Assembly (NCBI RefSeq): GCF_910578695.1
Contig: NZ_CAJTQJ010000007.1
Location: 1 to 64,000 of the forward strand
Source: an uncultured Brachyspira sp.
Lineage (GTDB): Bacteria > Spirochaetota > Brachyspiria > Brachyspirales > Brachyspiraceae
Direction: 5' to 3'
DNA: 64,000 nt
Positions 1 to 8,965 of this stretch are shown here, piece by piece. The notes below the pieces were generated by a model, which saw only the letters and a list, made by a program, of their open reading frames with translations, had not been told where the DNA came from and searched no databases. Within the stretch, counting starts at the first letter, position 1. Each line of letters begins with the position of its first letter. The position numbers and the translations under genes are program-made.

Positions 1-188
1 TTTAACTCAGGCGGTTTAAAATCTATTCCAACACCATATTCTATATAGTCTTCAATAGATTTTAGAAGTCTGGCTTCCCAACCGCAGCCGATATCAAGTA
101 ATCTGCAGTTATTATATTTTTTTATTGTAGGCTTTACCATATTAATTCTATATTTTCTCAAAAATAAATCTAAAATATGCTCTTTCAT
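1..188 (-). CDS. SAM-dependent methyltransferase, 3' end cut by window edge
   Basis: Reading the minus strand from an ATG at 186-188 gives an open frame that runs off the left edge (about 62 residues visible). It contains LLDIGCGWEARLL, the glycine-rich motif I of class I S-adenosylmethionine methyltransferases, followed by GVGIDFKPPE, which fits the acidic residue at the end of beta-strand 2 that binds the ribose. The substrate cannot be told: the visible part is only the N-terminal SAM site. A motif-I start this close to the N-terminus (about residue 28) suggests a small single-domain enzyme of the Methyltransf_11/23 type. Confidence is good for the fold and nil for the substrate. Confidence 0.75.
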   Translation of the reverse strand, partial: MKEHILDLFLRKYRINMVKPTIKKYNNCRLLDIGCGWEARLLKSIEDYIEYGVGIDFKPPEL

Positions 189-297
189 ATAAAACCCTTA
201 AAATGAATTAGATATATTATTTTGTAAAATACAAAGGATGTATTTGAGTTGATAAATTTTTTTTGTATATTTAGATTTGCTTGTTAGATAAGTCTGC

Positions 298-352
298 CTG
301 ATTGCTGATTGCTGATTGCTGATTGCTGATTGCTGATTGCTGATTGCTGATT
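298..352. repeat. heptanucleotide tandem repeat (ATTGCTG)n
   Basis: Seven perfect head-to-tail copies of ATTGCTG occupy 301-349, with CTG of a further copy before and ATT of another after. The array lies in the gene-free stretch 189-559 between the methyltransferase (minus) and the peptidase (minus). It is GC-richer than the surrounding DNA. Such perfect short arrays usually change copy number by slippage. The rest of 189-559 is AT-rich; the only other structure seen is a weak inverted repeat, AAGTGTA (504-510) with TACACTT (525-531), downstream of the peptidase gene. Confidence 0.95.
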
Positions 353-559
353 ATTAATATAATTCATTGAAATATTATACATAAATTAAAAAAATAGTCA
401 ACTATATTTTTATTTAATATGATAAAAAATAATTTTCTTTAAAAATAATTAGTTTTGATAAAAAATACTATAATACATACAAGTATTTATATATTATGAT
501 GCGAAGTGTAAATATCAGGCTTTATACACTTTCAATATAATATTTCTATTTTTATGACA

Positions 560-1675
560 TTATAATACTATTAAATCGGTAGGCGTATCATTCATAGAAA
601 CTCCTCCGTCTTTTGTTACTATAACCATATTTTCTATTCTAACTCCTCCTAAATTGGGTACATATATTCCTGGCTCAACTGTGACTATGCATCCGCCTTC
701 AAGAGTATGTTCAGCAAGAGGAGAAAGTCTAGGGTCTTCATGTATTTCAAGTCCTACACTATGTCCTAATCCATGACCGAAGTACTGTCCGTATCCATTA
801 TTCTTTATTATTTCTCTAGCCGCATTATCAACTTCTTTTCCTAATACTTTTGAATGAATTGCTTCTATGCCTTTCTGATGTGCTTCCCTAACTATATTAT
901 ATATTTTACTCATATCTTCAAAACTGCTTCCTTTACCGAAGAAAAAAGTTCTTGTTATATCGCTTTTATAACCGTCTTTTGATAATCCGAAGTCCATAAG
1001 TATATTATCGCCTAATTTCAATTTTCTATCCGAAGGCACGCCATGAGGAAGAGATGTTCTATCGCCGAAAAGCAGAATTGTATCAAAAGCTGTTTTATCT
1101 CCTCCCTCTTTACGCATTTGATATTCTAGTTCTGCCGCTAATTCCTGTTCTGTTATTCCTTCTTTTACAAAGGCAAGCATTTTAGTCATCGCTTTTTCTG
1201 CTCTATTTAAATTATCTTTAATTATTTTTATCTCTTCTTTTTCTTTGACATTTCTTATGCTATCAACATTAGCTTTGCTTATTCCTATTTTTATAGATTT
1301 ATTAACCATTGAAGAAACTATATTTTCATAATCAGAAAGATAAAGTCCGTTTTTAGCAGTATATAACTCTTTTATATTTTTTTCATTACAAAATTCAGCC
1401 AAAGCATCATAATATGTGCCTGCTACAAGTATAACAGTAGTTTTATGTGTAACTTTAGAAGCATGTTCGCAGTATCTTGAATCTACAAATAAATATTTTT
1501 TACCCTCGCTTATAAGAAGCCAGCCTGCACTGCCTTTGAAGCCTGTAAGATAGAATATATTTTCATTTTTAGTGATGAGAAGATTTTCATTTGTTAATTT
1601 TAATAATCTTTCTAGTCTTGCATCATAATTAAATTTTTTATTTTCTCCGCTTTCAGTTAAAGTTAATTTGCACAT
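560..1675 (-). CDS. Xaa-Pro aminopeptidase (M24B metallopeptidase)
   Basis: Cytoplasmic dinuclear-metal peptidase predicted to remove the N-terminal residue before proline or to split Xaa-Pro dipeptides. It has the two-domain creatinase/prolidase layout: an N-terminal domain (about residues 1-135) and the C-terminal pita-bread domain. Metal ligands are visible in order: the Asp of LMDFGLSKDGYKSDITRTF, the His of FGHGLGHSVGLEIHEDP, and the Glu residues of TVEPGIYVP and GVRIENM. The frame extends to an ATG at 1687, but GGAG lies inside that extension 6 nt before the ATG at 1675, so I start at MCKLTL (371 aa). PepP and PepQ cannot be separated by eye. It appears to be a single-gene unit. Confidence 0.9.
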   Translation of the reverse strand: MCKLTLTESGENKKFNYDARLERLLKLTNENLLITKNENIFYLTGFKGSAGWLLISEGKKYLFVDSRYCEHASKVTHKTTVILVAGTYYDALAEFCNEKNIKELYTAKNGLYLSDYENIVSSMVNKSIKIGISKANVDSIRNVKEKEEIKIIKDNLNRAEKAMTKMLAFVKEGITEQELAAELEYQMRKEGGDKTAFDTILLFGDRTSLPHGVPSDRKLKLGDNILMDFGLSKDGYKSDITRTFFFGKGSSFEDMSKIYNIVREAHQKGIEAIHSKVLGKEVDNAAREIIKNNGYGQYFGHGLGHSVGLEIHEDPRLSPLAEHTLEGGCIVTVEPGIYVPNLGGVRIENMVIVTKDGGVSMNDTPTDLIVL

Positions 1676-1871
1676 TTTAAACTCCATAATATATTTATTT
1701 CTTTTTATATTGATAATAAATGAGCCGAAGTTAAATATGAAATCTTCTCCAGCATTAATATAATATATCTATTGCAAAAAAAATCAAATATTGATTTTGT
1801 ATTATGTTAATTTACTTATAAATTATTATTAATAGAAATAATATTATTTTTTTAATGTAATAGAATTTTTT

Positions 1872-1913
1872 TTTATTAAATATCTTTTATTAAATATCTT
1901 TTATTAAATATCT
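1872..1913. repeat. three 14-bp tandem repeats over the truB stop codon
   Basis: The unit TTTATTAAATATCT is repeated perfectly three times (1872-1885, 1886-1899, 1900-1913). The truB stop codon (TAA on the minus strand, 1904-1906) lies in the third copy, so the last codons of the gene and its terminator have been duplicated downstream. The rest of the truB-peptidase gap (1676-1871) is AT-rich with no recognised element. Confidence 0.95.
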
Positions 1914-2803
1914 ATAAATGCATATTTATTATTTTTTTCATTTATACTTTTTTCATTTATGTTTTTTTCTATTAGGGCAATGAGATTATTTTTATTATCA
2001 GTTAATGCTGCATATCTGTTATTTATTTTTATATTTTCTATTATCTTTGTATTGCCGCATAATATCTGCTTTATATCTGAAGTATCTTCTATTTCTATTT
2101 TATCAAAATTTTTAAACATATCAAAGAATGAAAGTATTTTATTTGAATCTATATCATTAATAGTGCATGATAAATTAATATTATAATTTCCTATTGCAGT
2201 TCTTATCAGCTTTTTTGTATATGCAAGATTTCCTGTAAACTCTCCTATATCTCTTATTACTGAGCGTATATATGTGCCTTTGCTTACCGAAGTTCTTATT
2301 TTAAAATAGGGATAATTATATTCTAATAATTCAATGCTTTCTATATAAACATTAATATCTTTTAATTCAAAACTTTTATTATCTCTAGCCAAATCATAAG
2401 CTCTTTTTCCATTTATTTTTTTAGCACTGTATATAGGAGGTTTTTGTATTATATTTCCTTTGAAATTTGTTTTTATTATATTTTCTAATTCTTTAAAACT
2501 TAATTTATTATTATTATTTGATTTTTTTATTGTATTTCCGTCTATATCATCGGTATCTCTGCTTTCTCCGAATACTCCTTCAGCAATATATTCTTTATTT
2601 AAATCATCAAATAAAAAAAATAGTTTTGTATATCTTGCAAATGCTAATATCAATACTCCTTCGGCAAAAGGATCCAATGTGCCTGCATGTCCTGCTTTTT
2701 TTTCTATTATATTTTCTTTCTGCTTTAATATTTTTTTGGTTTTCTTTACGGCATCAAAAGAGGTTATGCCTGCAGGTTTATTTAAAATGCAAAATCCTTT
2801 CAC
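1904..2803 (-). CDS. truB: tRNA pseudouridine(55) synthase
   Basis: Converts U55 to pseudouridine in the T-loop of tRNAs. The N-terminus carries GFCILNKPAGITSFDAV and then HAGTLDPFAEGVL, the TruB motif with the catalytic Asp at about residue 44. KPPIYSAKKINGKRAYDLAR and SVSKGTYIRSVIRDIG are further TruB hallmarks. The 299-aa length is normal. The start is a GTG at 2801-2803; the nearest Shine-Dalgarno (AGAGGA) sits in the last codons of the upstream lipoprotein gene, about 14 nt away, which implies translational coupling in a two-gene unit. The C-terminal 80 residues are Asn/Lys-rich and less conserved. The 3' end carries a tandem duplication. Confidence 0.95.
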   Translation of the reverse strand: MKGFCILNKPAGITSFDAVKKTKKILKQKENIIEKKAGHAGTLDPFAEGVLILAFARYTKLFFLFDDLNKEYIAEGVFGESRDTDDIDGNTIKKSNNNNKLSFKELENIIKTNFKGNIIQKPPIYSAKKINGKRAYDLARDNKSFELKDINVYIESIELLEYNYPYFKIRTSVSKGTYIRSVIRDIGEFTGNLAYTKKLIRTAIGNYNINLSCTINDIDSNKILSFFDMFKNFDKIEIEDTSDIKQILCGNTKIIENIKINNRYAALTDNKNNLIALIEKNINEKSINEKNNKYAFIDI

Positions 2804-2813
2804 TATTATTTAA

Positions 2814-3557
2814 TTATCCTCTTATTATCTGCAGAGAGTTAAAATATATATTTAAAATATTTTCTGATATATTAGAAATATTGCTGTATTTTTTTGAAAA
2901 TAAATCATTTCCTATAGATTTTACTAAATCATCTATTGTTTCTATATTATGCTTAAGTGTGCCTAATTGCTGCTGAGATAAATGAAGAAGATGTATATTG
3001 CTTTTATCAAATTCTGATACTGTTGTTTTTACGGCAGCATCAAGCAGATAATATACCGCAATCAATTTTTCTTCTTCTTCTGAAGTAAGCATAGTATTAT
3101 TGCCTGCATATATTTTTGAAAGTTCTCCTACTCTGTATGCTGCTTTGTATATAGAGTTTAAATTATCAAAAAACCAATTAACATTATTTCTTTTTCTTAA
3201 ATCTGATAATACATACTTAATATCATTAAATATCGAATATCCTGCACTTTCATCTTCTTTGCTTGATATATAATAATGAGAGCGTATAAGTATATCCTGA
3301 AGAGAATCAAAATCTGTTTTCCATTGTGGGTCTTCTTTATTGGAATTATAATATTTTTTTTTAAAATCATTCCATACAATTATAAATTTCTCTATTGCTT
3401 CTTTTCTCTTAGTATCATTAACATCTCTGATTATAAGCAGTGTATCCATATATGCTTTATCTAAAGATGCAGTATCTTCAAGAAAATTATCCTCTTTTTT
3501 ATGACATGATAAAAGCATTACTATAATAAGTAATAATGCAAATATTTTTATATTCAA
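2814..3557 (-). CDS. predicted lipoprotein, unknown function
   Basis: 247 aa with a short charged N-terminus, a hydrophobic segment and the lipobox LLSC (Cys about residue 18), so it should be exported and lipidated. The mature part is hydrophilic and mostly helical in appearance, rich in Lys, Asp, Asn and Ser, without a domain I recognise. It lies 10 nt upstream of truB on the same strand and is probably co-transcribed with it, and it is divergent from a second lipoprotein gene at 3645. It is not recognised beyond lipoprotein; membrane (inner or outer leaflet) cannot be told. Confidence 0.8.
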   Translation of the reverse strand: MNIKIFALLLIIVMLLSCHKKEDNFLEDTASLDKAYMDTLLIIRDVNDTKRKEAIEKFIIVWNDFKKKYYNSNKEDPQWKTDFDSLQDILIRSHYYISSKEDESAGYSIFNDIKYVLSDLRKRNNVNWFFDNLNSIYKAAYRVGELSKIYAGNNTMLTSEEEEKLIAVYYLLDAAVKTTVSEFDKSNIHLLHLSQQQLGTLKHNIETIDDLVKSIGNDLFSKKYSNISNISENILNIYFNSLQIIRG

Positions 3558-3644
3558 TATTAAATCCTTATGTACTTGTTTTACAATTATAAATATGATA
3601 AAGTTAAAATAATTAAATTATAAAAGGATAATTTATTATATATT

Positions 3645-4271
3645 ATGAAAAAAAACAAGCTGTATTTAATCATTATTTTATTATTATTACTAGTTTCATG
3701 CTCAAAGAATAATATTAGAAAAGGATATTTATATTCAAAAGTTTATACGGATTTGAGTTTTGAAGCTAGCAAATCAAAGGCTATTGACAGCATATATTAT
3801 AATATAGCCAAAGAAACAGCTTCAATTATAAGTAGAAATGATTTTAATATAGTTGCTGTATCTTTAAAAGATTATAATTTGATAGATTTTAATAATAAGG
3901 ATATAGCTGAAATAAAAGAGTATAAAAAAAATGATAATTATTATGTTGAAATAAATATTAAAGATGACAGCCTTTATGATAGAACATTAGAAGTACTAAG
4001 TAAATTAAAGAAAGAGGGCAGTGTAGATGAAAAAATTTTCAGAGCTAATGCTTCTATAGAAATATCAGAAACTGCAAAATTAAATGCCTATACAAGACAA
4101 ATGCTCACTCAAAATGCTTTAAAAAGAGCATACGAATCATTATTTAAAATATTAAGAAGCAATGATATAGATATTAACAAAGCTGTAAGCCTTACAAATG
4201 AAGCTTATATATTGGAAGAAAGCTATAGTTCTAATGAATATAATGTTGTTATTGAAACTGTTTTAGAATGA
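3645..4271 (+). CDS. predicted lipoprotein, possibly LPP20-like
   Basis: 208 aa. A lysine-rich start and a Leu/Ile stretch are followed by the lipobox LVSC (Cys about residue 19). The C-terminal half has a long helix with an alternating ETAKLNAYTRQMLTQNA pattern that resembles the LPP20/FlgP-type lipoprotein domain, where repeated Ala-rich helices pack on a small sheet. That resemblance is by eye and weak. AAAGGA stands about 15 nt before the ATG. It is divergent from the other lipoprotein (2814-3557) and upstream of uppP, from which it is separated by a region with an inverted repeat. Confidence 0.75.
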   Translation: MKKNKLYLIIILLLLLVSCSKNNIRKGYLYSKVYTDLSFEASKSKAIDSIYYNIAKETASIISRNDFNIVAVSLKDYNLIDFNNKDIAEIKEYKKNDNYYVEINIKDDSLYDRTLEVLSKLKKEGSVDEKIFRANASIEISETAKLNAYTRQMLTQNALKRAYESLFKILRSNDIDINKAVSLTNEAYILEESYSSNEYNVVIETVLE

Positions 4272-4304
4272 TTTATTAATAAAAGCCTATATTATCATAA
4301 TTCA

Positions 4305-4370
4305 GTTTACATAATTTTTTACTATTATTTTTTTTAAACTATCCGAAAATTATATCGATATTATGTAAAC
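4305..4370. promoter_or_regulatory. 11-bp inverted repeat upstream of uppP
   Basis: GTTTACATAAT at 4305-4315 is the exact reverse complement of ATTATGTAAAC at 4360-4370, with 44 nt between. The arms contain G and C in an otherwise A/T background, which makes chance less likely than for A/T-only arms. The right arm ends 14 nt before the uppP ATG, so a protein bound to both arms, or a long-loop hairpin, would sit over the leader. Function is inferred only. Confidence 0.5.
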
Positions 4371-4384
4371 AATGGGGTAGTTTA

Positions 4385-5194
4385 ATGATTAAAGCTGTAA
4401 TATTGGGCTTAATTCAGGCAATAACAGAATTTCTTCCTGTATCAAGTTCAGGACATTTAAGAATAATAGAATATTTTATAGATTTTCATTTAGAAAATAT
4501 ATTATCATTTGAAGTTGCTCTGCATTTTGGAACTTTTTTAGCCGTTTGCTTAGTCTTTCATAAAGATATAATAAATGCTATTGCAGGATTTTTCACAGGA
4601 TTGAAAGATATTAATAATGCAAGTAAAAATAATGAAGGCTTCAGAATGTCTTTAATGGTGATAGTTGCTTCTATACCGATTGCTGTAACAGGATTATTAT
4701 TAGAAAAATATTTAAGCAATATAGATTTATCAAGAATAGGGCTTAACTTAATTATAACAGGTTCGGTGCTTCTTCTTACTAGAAAATTAGATAAAAATAC
4801 TTACAGCGATGATTTGAAAGATTTATATTCTATGACATATAGGAATGCATTTACAATAGGCTTGGCACAGTCTATTGCTGTATTTCCCGGAATATCAAGG
4901 TCTGGATTAACTATAAGCATTGCTTTATTTTTGGGATTAAATAGAGATTTAGCTGGAAAATTTTCTTTTTTGATATCATTGCCTGCAGTATTCGGAGCTT
5001 TATTATTATCAATAAAAGATATTGCTGATTTTAATATTACATACTCTTTGGCTGGATTTGTTTCAGCATTTATATTCGGGATTATAGCATTGAAATTACT
5101 TCTTTCATTTTTGAAAAAAGGCAGACTTTTCTATTTCGGCTTTTATTGTATGATTGCTGGAATGGCAGTTTTCTTTTATTTTATGCAGTTATAG
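4385..5194 (+). CDS. uppP: undecaprenyl-diphosphatase
   Basis: Integral membrane phosphatase that recycles C55-isoprenyl diphosphate to the monophosphate carrier used in peptidoglycan synthesis (BacA family). The family motifs are clear: EFLPVSSSGHL at about residues 15-25, and FPGISRSGLT at about 167-176, which together form the active site. The 269 aa are almost wholly hydrophobic with about eight membrane segments. The gene is followed after 36 nt by ftsK on the same strand. Together with uppS, murD and ftsK in this window it belongs to envelope growth. The ribosome-binding site is weak (GGGGTAG). Confidence 0.95.
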   Translation: MIKAVILGLIQAITEFLPVSSSGHLRIIEYFIDFHLENILSFEVALHFGTFLAVCLVFHKDIINAIAGFFTGLKDINNASKNNEGFRMSLMVIVASIPIAVTGLLLEKYLSNIDLSRIGLNLIITGSVLLLTRKLDKNTYSDDLKDLYSMTYRNAFTIGLAQSIAVFPGISRSGLTISIALFLGLNRDLAGKFSFLISLPAVFGALLLSIKDIADFNITYSLAGFVSAFIFGIIALKLLLSFLKKGRLFYFGFYCMIAGMAVFFYFMQL

Positions 5195-5195
5195 T

Positions 5196-5232
5196 TATTG
5201 GAGTTTTATATATAGGTATTGGAGTTTTATAT
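5196..5232. repeat. 16-bp direct repeat duplicating the ftsK ribosome-binding site
   Basis: TATTGGAGTTTTATAT occurs at 5196-5211 and again at 5217-5232 (period 21). Each copy carries a GGAG Shine-Dalgarno followed by TTTTATAT; only the second is followed by the ATG ATG start of ftsK. The first copy begins two bases after the uppP stop codon. Confidence 0.9.
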
Positions 5233-8200
5233 GATGAAGCTATTTAAAAATAAATTAAATATACAAAAAAGAGCAGAACAAAGAGAATTAGAAAAAAAGT
5301 CAGAAGCTTTTGATGACTCTATTGATGACTTTATTAAAGAAGAATATGAAAATAGAAATCTTTTTTTTGATATAATAGGTTTTTTATGTCTTTTATTTGC
5401 AGGAATACTTCTGCTTTCATATTTAAGTATGAATATGGAAGATTTAAGCTCAAATAAAGAAATAAGAAATTTATTAGGCATATTCGGAGCTTATATATCA
5501 AGCTATTCATTTTTAGCATTTGGTTTTGCTTCTTATATTATACCTGCATTTTTTATATATGCAGGAGTCAATATTATATTAAAAAATTCCGCAGACAGAA
5601 TATTAATATCTGCAGTATCTTCATCTATATTAATGATACTTTTTAGTATACTTCTTAATATATTTTTGGGAAGTTTAGATTTTTATAATAAAGGCGGAAT
5701 ATTAGGTAAGATTATAGGTGGTTCTTTAGTTTCTTTATTTGGAAAGACAGGTGCTGTTATGATAGTATTATCTTCTTTTCTGATAACTGCTATTATTTTT
5801 GCAAAAGTTTCTATAATGGATTTAGTAAATTATTTTAAAAATATAGTTAAAAGTGTAGATTTGGAAAAGATAAAAGACATAGAACAAAAGGTTGTTAATG
5901 GAATAAAAGATTTAGAAATGAAGTCTGAAGCTTCTTTGCATACAGATAATAAAGAGAAAGTATATACAAAAGATTATATGCCTTTATTTTATACTAAAGA
6001 TGTTTCTGAATTAGAGTTTAAAAATATAAAATTTATAGAAAAGATAGAAAATTCTAATTATGATTTTGATGAAAAAAAATACAGAGAGAAGCTTTTAAGA
6101 AGAAATGATTCTGTAAATAATTTTTTTAGTAAAGCAGATATAAATAATAAAGAAGCTGATTTTCTTGTAAATGAATTAAGAAATACAAAATTCAATGGAA
6201 TAAATGTAAATACATTAGAACATTCAGAAGAGGATTTAGGATTAACTTTAGCTGAGGCTGTATTTGGAAAAGATAAAGCAAATAAAAGTACAGCTGATTA
6301 TAGAAGCAGTATTGAAATGCAGGATGATTTTTACAGAAATTATTATAATGACTTTATAAATAAAAAAAAAAATGAAGAAGGCAGAGAATATTTAAATGAT
6401 TATTTTGAAAAACTTGATTATAATATTAATTATTTAAAAAAGTCGGATTTTAAAAGGGCAGCTTATGATGATTCTGTTAATAATTATAATAAGTATAATA
6501 TTGAAGAGCAGTATATAAAAGCAAATAGCAAAGAAAATTATACAGAAAATTATTATGATGAAGATTTTATATATGATTATAATAATAATGATGCATATAA
6601 ATATTCAGAAGAAGAAGAAACAGAAGAAAGAGAAACTAAAGAAGAAGACAGCTTTGAAAAATTGCAGAGATTAATTGAAGAAAATAAAAGAAATAATGTT
6701 TATCAAGAGAATGATTATGATAATATCAGCACTATGATAGAAACTATAAATAAGCATAATGCAGAAAATAACAATATTGAAAATAACAAAGAAGAATATA
6801 TTTTAACTTCAAATAATACTAATAAAAATAAAAAAGAAGCATTTGAATTTGCTATGGGATATGCTTCTAAAAGAGGATACAATAGAGCTGATCATATACC
6901 GAATTATAATAATTATACTGACAGTAAAATAGATGAATTTGATTTAGATGAAGAGGAGCTTTTTAATGCAAATTCAAATGCAGATTCAAATATAGAAGAT
7001 ATTAGATTAAAAACTAGAAATATAATATCTTCAAATGATAATAAAGATAATAAAGATAATAAAATAAATGAGTATGATAATAATTCATTAGAAGAAAATA
7101 ATAATAGCAGCAAAGATAATAATAAAAAAAATAATGATAAATTAGATAATATAATTGATGATAAATCAAATGAATTAGAAAATAAAAAAAATGAAACAAA
7201 ATCATATACTAGTTTTAATACTGATAATGAAAATATAAATAATACTCCTTATGAGGAATCAGGATTTATAAATATAGAATCTCAAAAAACAGTTGATACA
7301 CTTAAGCCTATGAAATCGATAATAGGCACTAAATCTATCAAGAATTTAGATGCTGAGCGTATACAGTCTAACTTTGATACAAAATATGTTGATAAAAATT
7401 ATAAATATCCGCCTTTTGATTTATTAAACAGATCTATACCTATTAATGACGGTGCTATGATGGAATCTATTAAACAGACAGCAATGCAGTTGGAGCATAC
7501 ATTATTGGATTTTAATATTGAGGCAAAGGTAACAGGAGTATCAAGAGGACCTGTTATTACTAGATATGAATTAGAAATAGCTTCAGGAATAAGAGTTTCA
7601 AAAATATCAAATCTTACAGATAATATTGCTTTAGCTTTAGCATCTGAAAGTGTGAGAATAATTGCACCTATACCCGGACGCTCTGTTATAGGTATAGAGA
7701 TACCTAATAAAGTGAGAAGTGCAGTTTATTTGAGAGATGTTTTAGAAAGTACTGATTTCAGACAGTCCAAACTTGATATACCATTTGTATTAGGCAAAGG
7801 CATATACGGAAATAATGTTGTATCAGATATGTCGGAAGCTCCGCATTTGCTTGTAGCAGGTACTACAGGTTCAGGTAAAAGTGTTTGTCTTTCTACGATA
7901 ATACTTTCTCTTTTATATAAGTTCAGACCTGATGAGCTTAAGTTTATATTTGTAGATAAAAAAAGAGTAGAACTTTCTATATATAACGGCATACCTCATT
8001 TGATGTCGCCTGTAGTTTCCGATGAGAAAAAAGCTACTATAGTATTAAGATATATTGTTGATATAATGGAGAAAAGATATGAGAGAATGGAGAGATTTTT
8101 TGTAAGAAATGTTAAGACATACAATGAAAAAGTAAGACAATTATTAAAAGAAGGCGAAACAGAATTTAACGGAGAGCCTTTAGAATTATTTCCTTATATA

Positions 8201-8845
8201 GTTCTTGTTATCGATGAGCTTCATAACTTGATGGTTGTCGCATCAAAAGAGGTTGAAGATTTGATATCTCGTTTGGCAGGAATGAGCAGGGCAGTAGGAA
8301 TACATTTGATAATAGCAACTCAAAGACCTTCTGCAGATGTTGTTACAGGAGTTATTAAAGCGAATCTTCCTACCAGAGTAGCTTTCCAAGTACCTAATAA
8401 AACTAACTCAAGAATTATAATTGATATGTCAGGAGCAGAGCAGTTATTGGGTAAGGGAGATGCTTTATTCTGTGCTTCAGGAAGTCAGATGCCTGATAGA
8501 GTTCAGGGTGCTTTTGTTTCTGATAATGAGGTAAAAAAAGTTGTTGACTATTTATCAGCTCAGATGCCTCCTATGTTTGATGAGAGTCTTATTGCTGCTT
8601 TAGAGGGAAGCGATGCTGATGATAAGAATACTGATGAGGAAGATATACTTGATGAGGAGCTTTGGGAAGATGCTGTGCAGTTGGTAGCTAGAACAGGAAA
8701 GGCTAGTGCATCATTTCTTCAAAGACGTTTAAAAATAGGCTATAATAGAGCTGCCAGAATAGTGGAGATAATGGAGCGTCAGGGTATAGTAGGACCTGAA
8801 AATGGAAGCAAGCCTAGAGAAGTTTTAATAACTTTAGATGAGTAA
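5231..8845 (+). CDS. ftsK: FtsK/SpoIIIE-family DNA translocase with very long linker
   Basis: Septum-anchored motor that pumps chromosome ends across the closing division site. Order of domains (1204 aa): charged N-terminus, about four membrane segments (residues 45-200), a very hydrophilic linker rich in Asn, Asp, Glu, Lys and Tyr (about 200-725), then the motor with PPFDLLN, Walker A GTTGSGKS (about 877), the Walker B-like LVIDELHNL and ATQRPSADVVTG, and a C-terminal gamma winged helix with GYNRAARIVEIMERQGIVGP. The linker exceeds 500 residues, which is long for the family. A TTG at 5219 extends the frame, but GGAG at 5221-5224 fits the ATG at 5231. The 3' end shows three tandem 13-nt units over the stop codon. 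Confidence 0.95.
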   Translation: MMKLFKNKLNIQKRAEQRELEKKSEAFDDSIDDFIKEEYENRNLFFDIIGFLCLLFAGILLLSYLSMNMEDLSSNKEIRNLLGIFGAYISSYSFLAFGFASYIIPAFFIYAGVNIILKNSADRILISAVSSSILMILFSILLNIFLGSLDFYNKGGILGKIIGGSLVSLFGKTGAVMIVLSSFLITAIIFAKVSIMDLVNYFKNIVKSVDLEKIKDIEQKVVNGIKDLEMKSEASLHTDNKEKVYTKDYMPLFYTKDVSELEFKNIKFIEKIENSNYDFDEKKYREKLLRRNDSVNNFFSKADINNKEADFLVNELRNTKFNGINVNTLEHSEEDLGLTLAEAVFGKDKANKSTADYRSSIEMQDDFYRNYYNDFINKKKNEEGREYLNDYFEKLDYNINYLKKSDFKRAAYDDSVNNYNKYNIEEQYIKANSKENYTENYYDEDFIYDYNNNDAYKYSEEEETEERETKEEDSFEKLQRLIEENKRNNVYQENDYDNISTMIETINKHNAENNNIENNKEEYILTSNNTNKNKKEAFEFAMGYASKRGYNRADHIPNYNNYTDSKIDEFDLDEEELFNANSNADSNIEDIRLKTRNIISSNDNKDNKDNKINEYDNNSLEENNNSSKDNNKKNNDKLDNIIDDKSNELENKKNETKSYTSFNTDNENINNTPYEESGFINIESQKTVDTLKPMKSIIGTKSIKNLDAERIQSNFDTKYVDKNYKYPPFDLLNRSIPINDGAMMESIKQTAMQLEHTLLDFNIEAKVTGVSRGPVITRYELEIASGIRVSKISNLTDNIALALASESVRIIAPIPGRSVIGIEIPNKVRSAVYLRDVLESTDFRQSKLDIPFVLGKGIYGNNVVSDMSEAPHLLVAGTTGSGKSVCLSTIILSLLYKFRPDELKFIFVDKKRVELSIYNGIPHLMSPVVSDEKKATIVLRYIVDIMEKRYERMERFFVRNVKTYNEKVRQLLKEGETEFNGEPLELFPYIVLVIDELHNLMVVASKEVEDLISRLAGMSRAVGIHLIIATQRPSADVVTGVIKANLPTRVAFQVPNKTNSRIIIDMSGAEQLLGKGDALFCASGSQMPDRVQGAFVSDNEVKKVVDYLSAQMPPMFDESLIAALEGSDADDKNTDEEDILDEELWEDAVQLVARTGKASASFLQRRLKIGYNRAARIVEIMERQGIVGPENGSKPREVLITLDE

Positions 8846-8872
8846 ATTAGATGAATAAATTAATTGAATAAA
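8834..8872. repeat. 13-bp tandem repeats over the ftsK stop codon
   Basis: TTAGATGAGTAAA (8834-8846), TTAGATGAATAAA (8847-8859) and TTAATTGAATAAA (8860-8872) follow each other directly. The ftsK stop TAA (8843-8845) is in the first unit. Units two and three look like decayed copies of the gene's own last codons. Confidence 0.85.
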
Positions 8873-8913
8873 TTAAATTAATGAGAAACTATCAAATATT
8901 TATACCTATCTTA

Positions 8914-8960
8914 AAAAACAAGAGAACTAATATATTATTAATTCTCTTGTTTTTATTTTT
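8914..8960. terminator. bidirectional rho-independent terminator
   Basis: AAAAACAAGAGAA (8914-8926) pairs with TTCTCTTGTTTTT (8942-8954), a 13-bp stem with a 15-nt AT loop, and is followed by a T-rich run. It lies between ftsK (plus) and the TM2 gene (minus) and has A/T tracts on both sides, so it could end transcripts from both. Confidence 0.85.
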
Positions 8961-8965
8961 AAAAA

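Noticed and set aside
504..531. AAGTGTA/TACACTT inverted repeat as a terminator of the peptidase gene
   Set aside because: Only 7 bp with a 14-nt loop and no T tract on the minus strand.
2460..2976. Open frames on the plus strand over truB and its neighbour
   Set aside because: They are rich in Phe/Leu/Ile, lack ribosome-binding sites and lie opposite a gene with clear TruB motifs.
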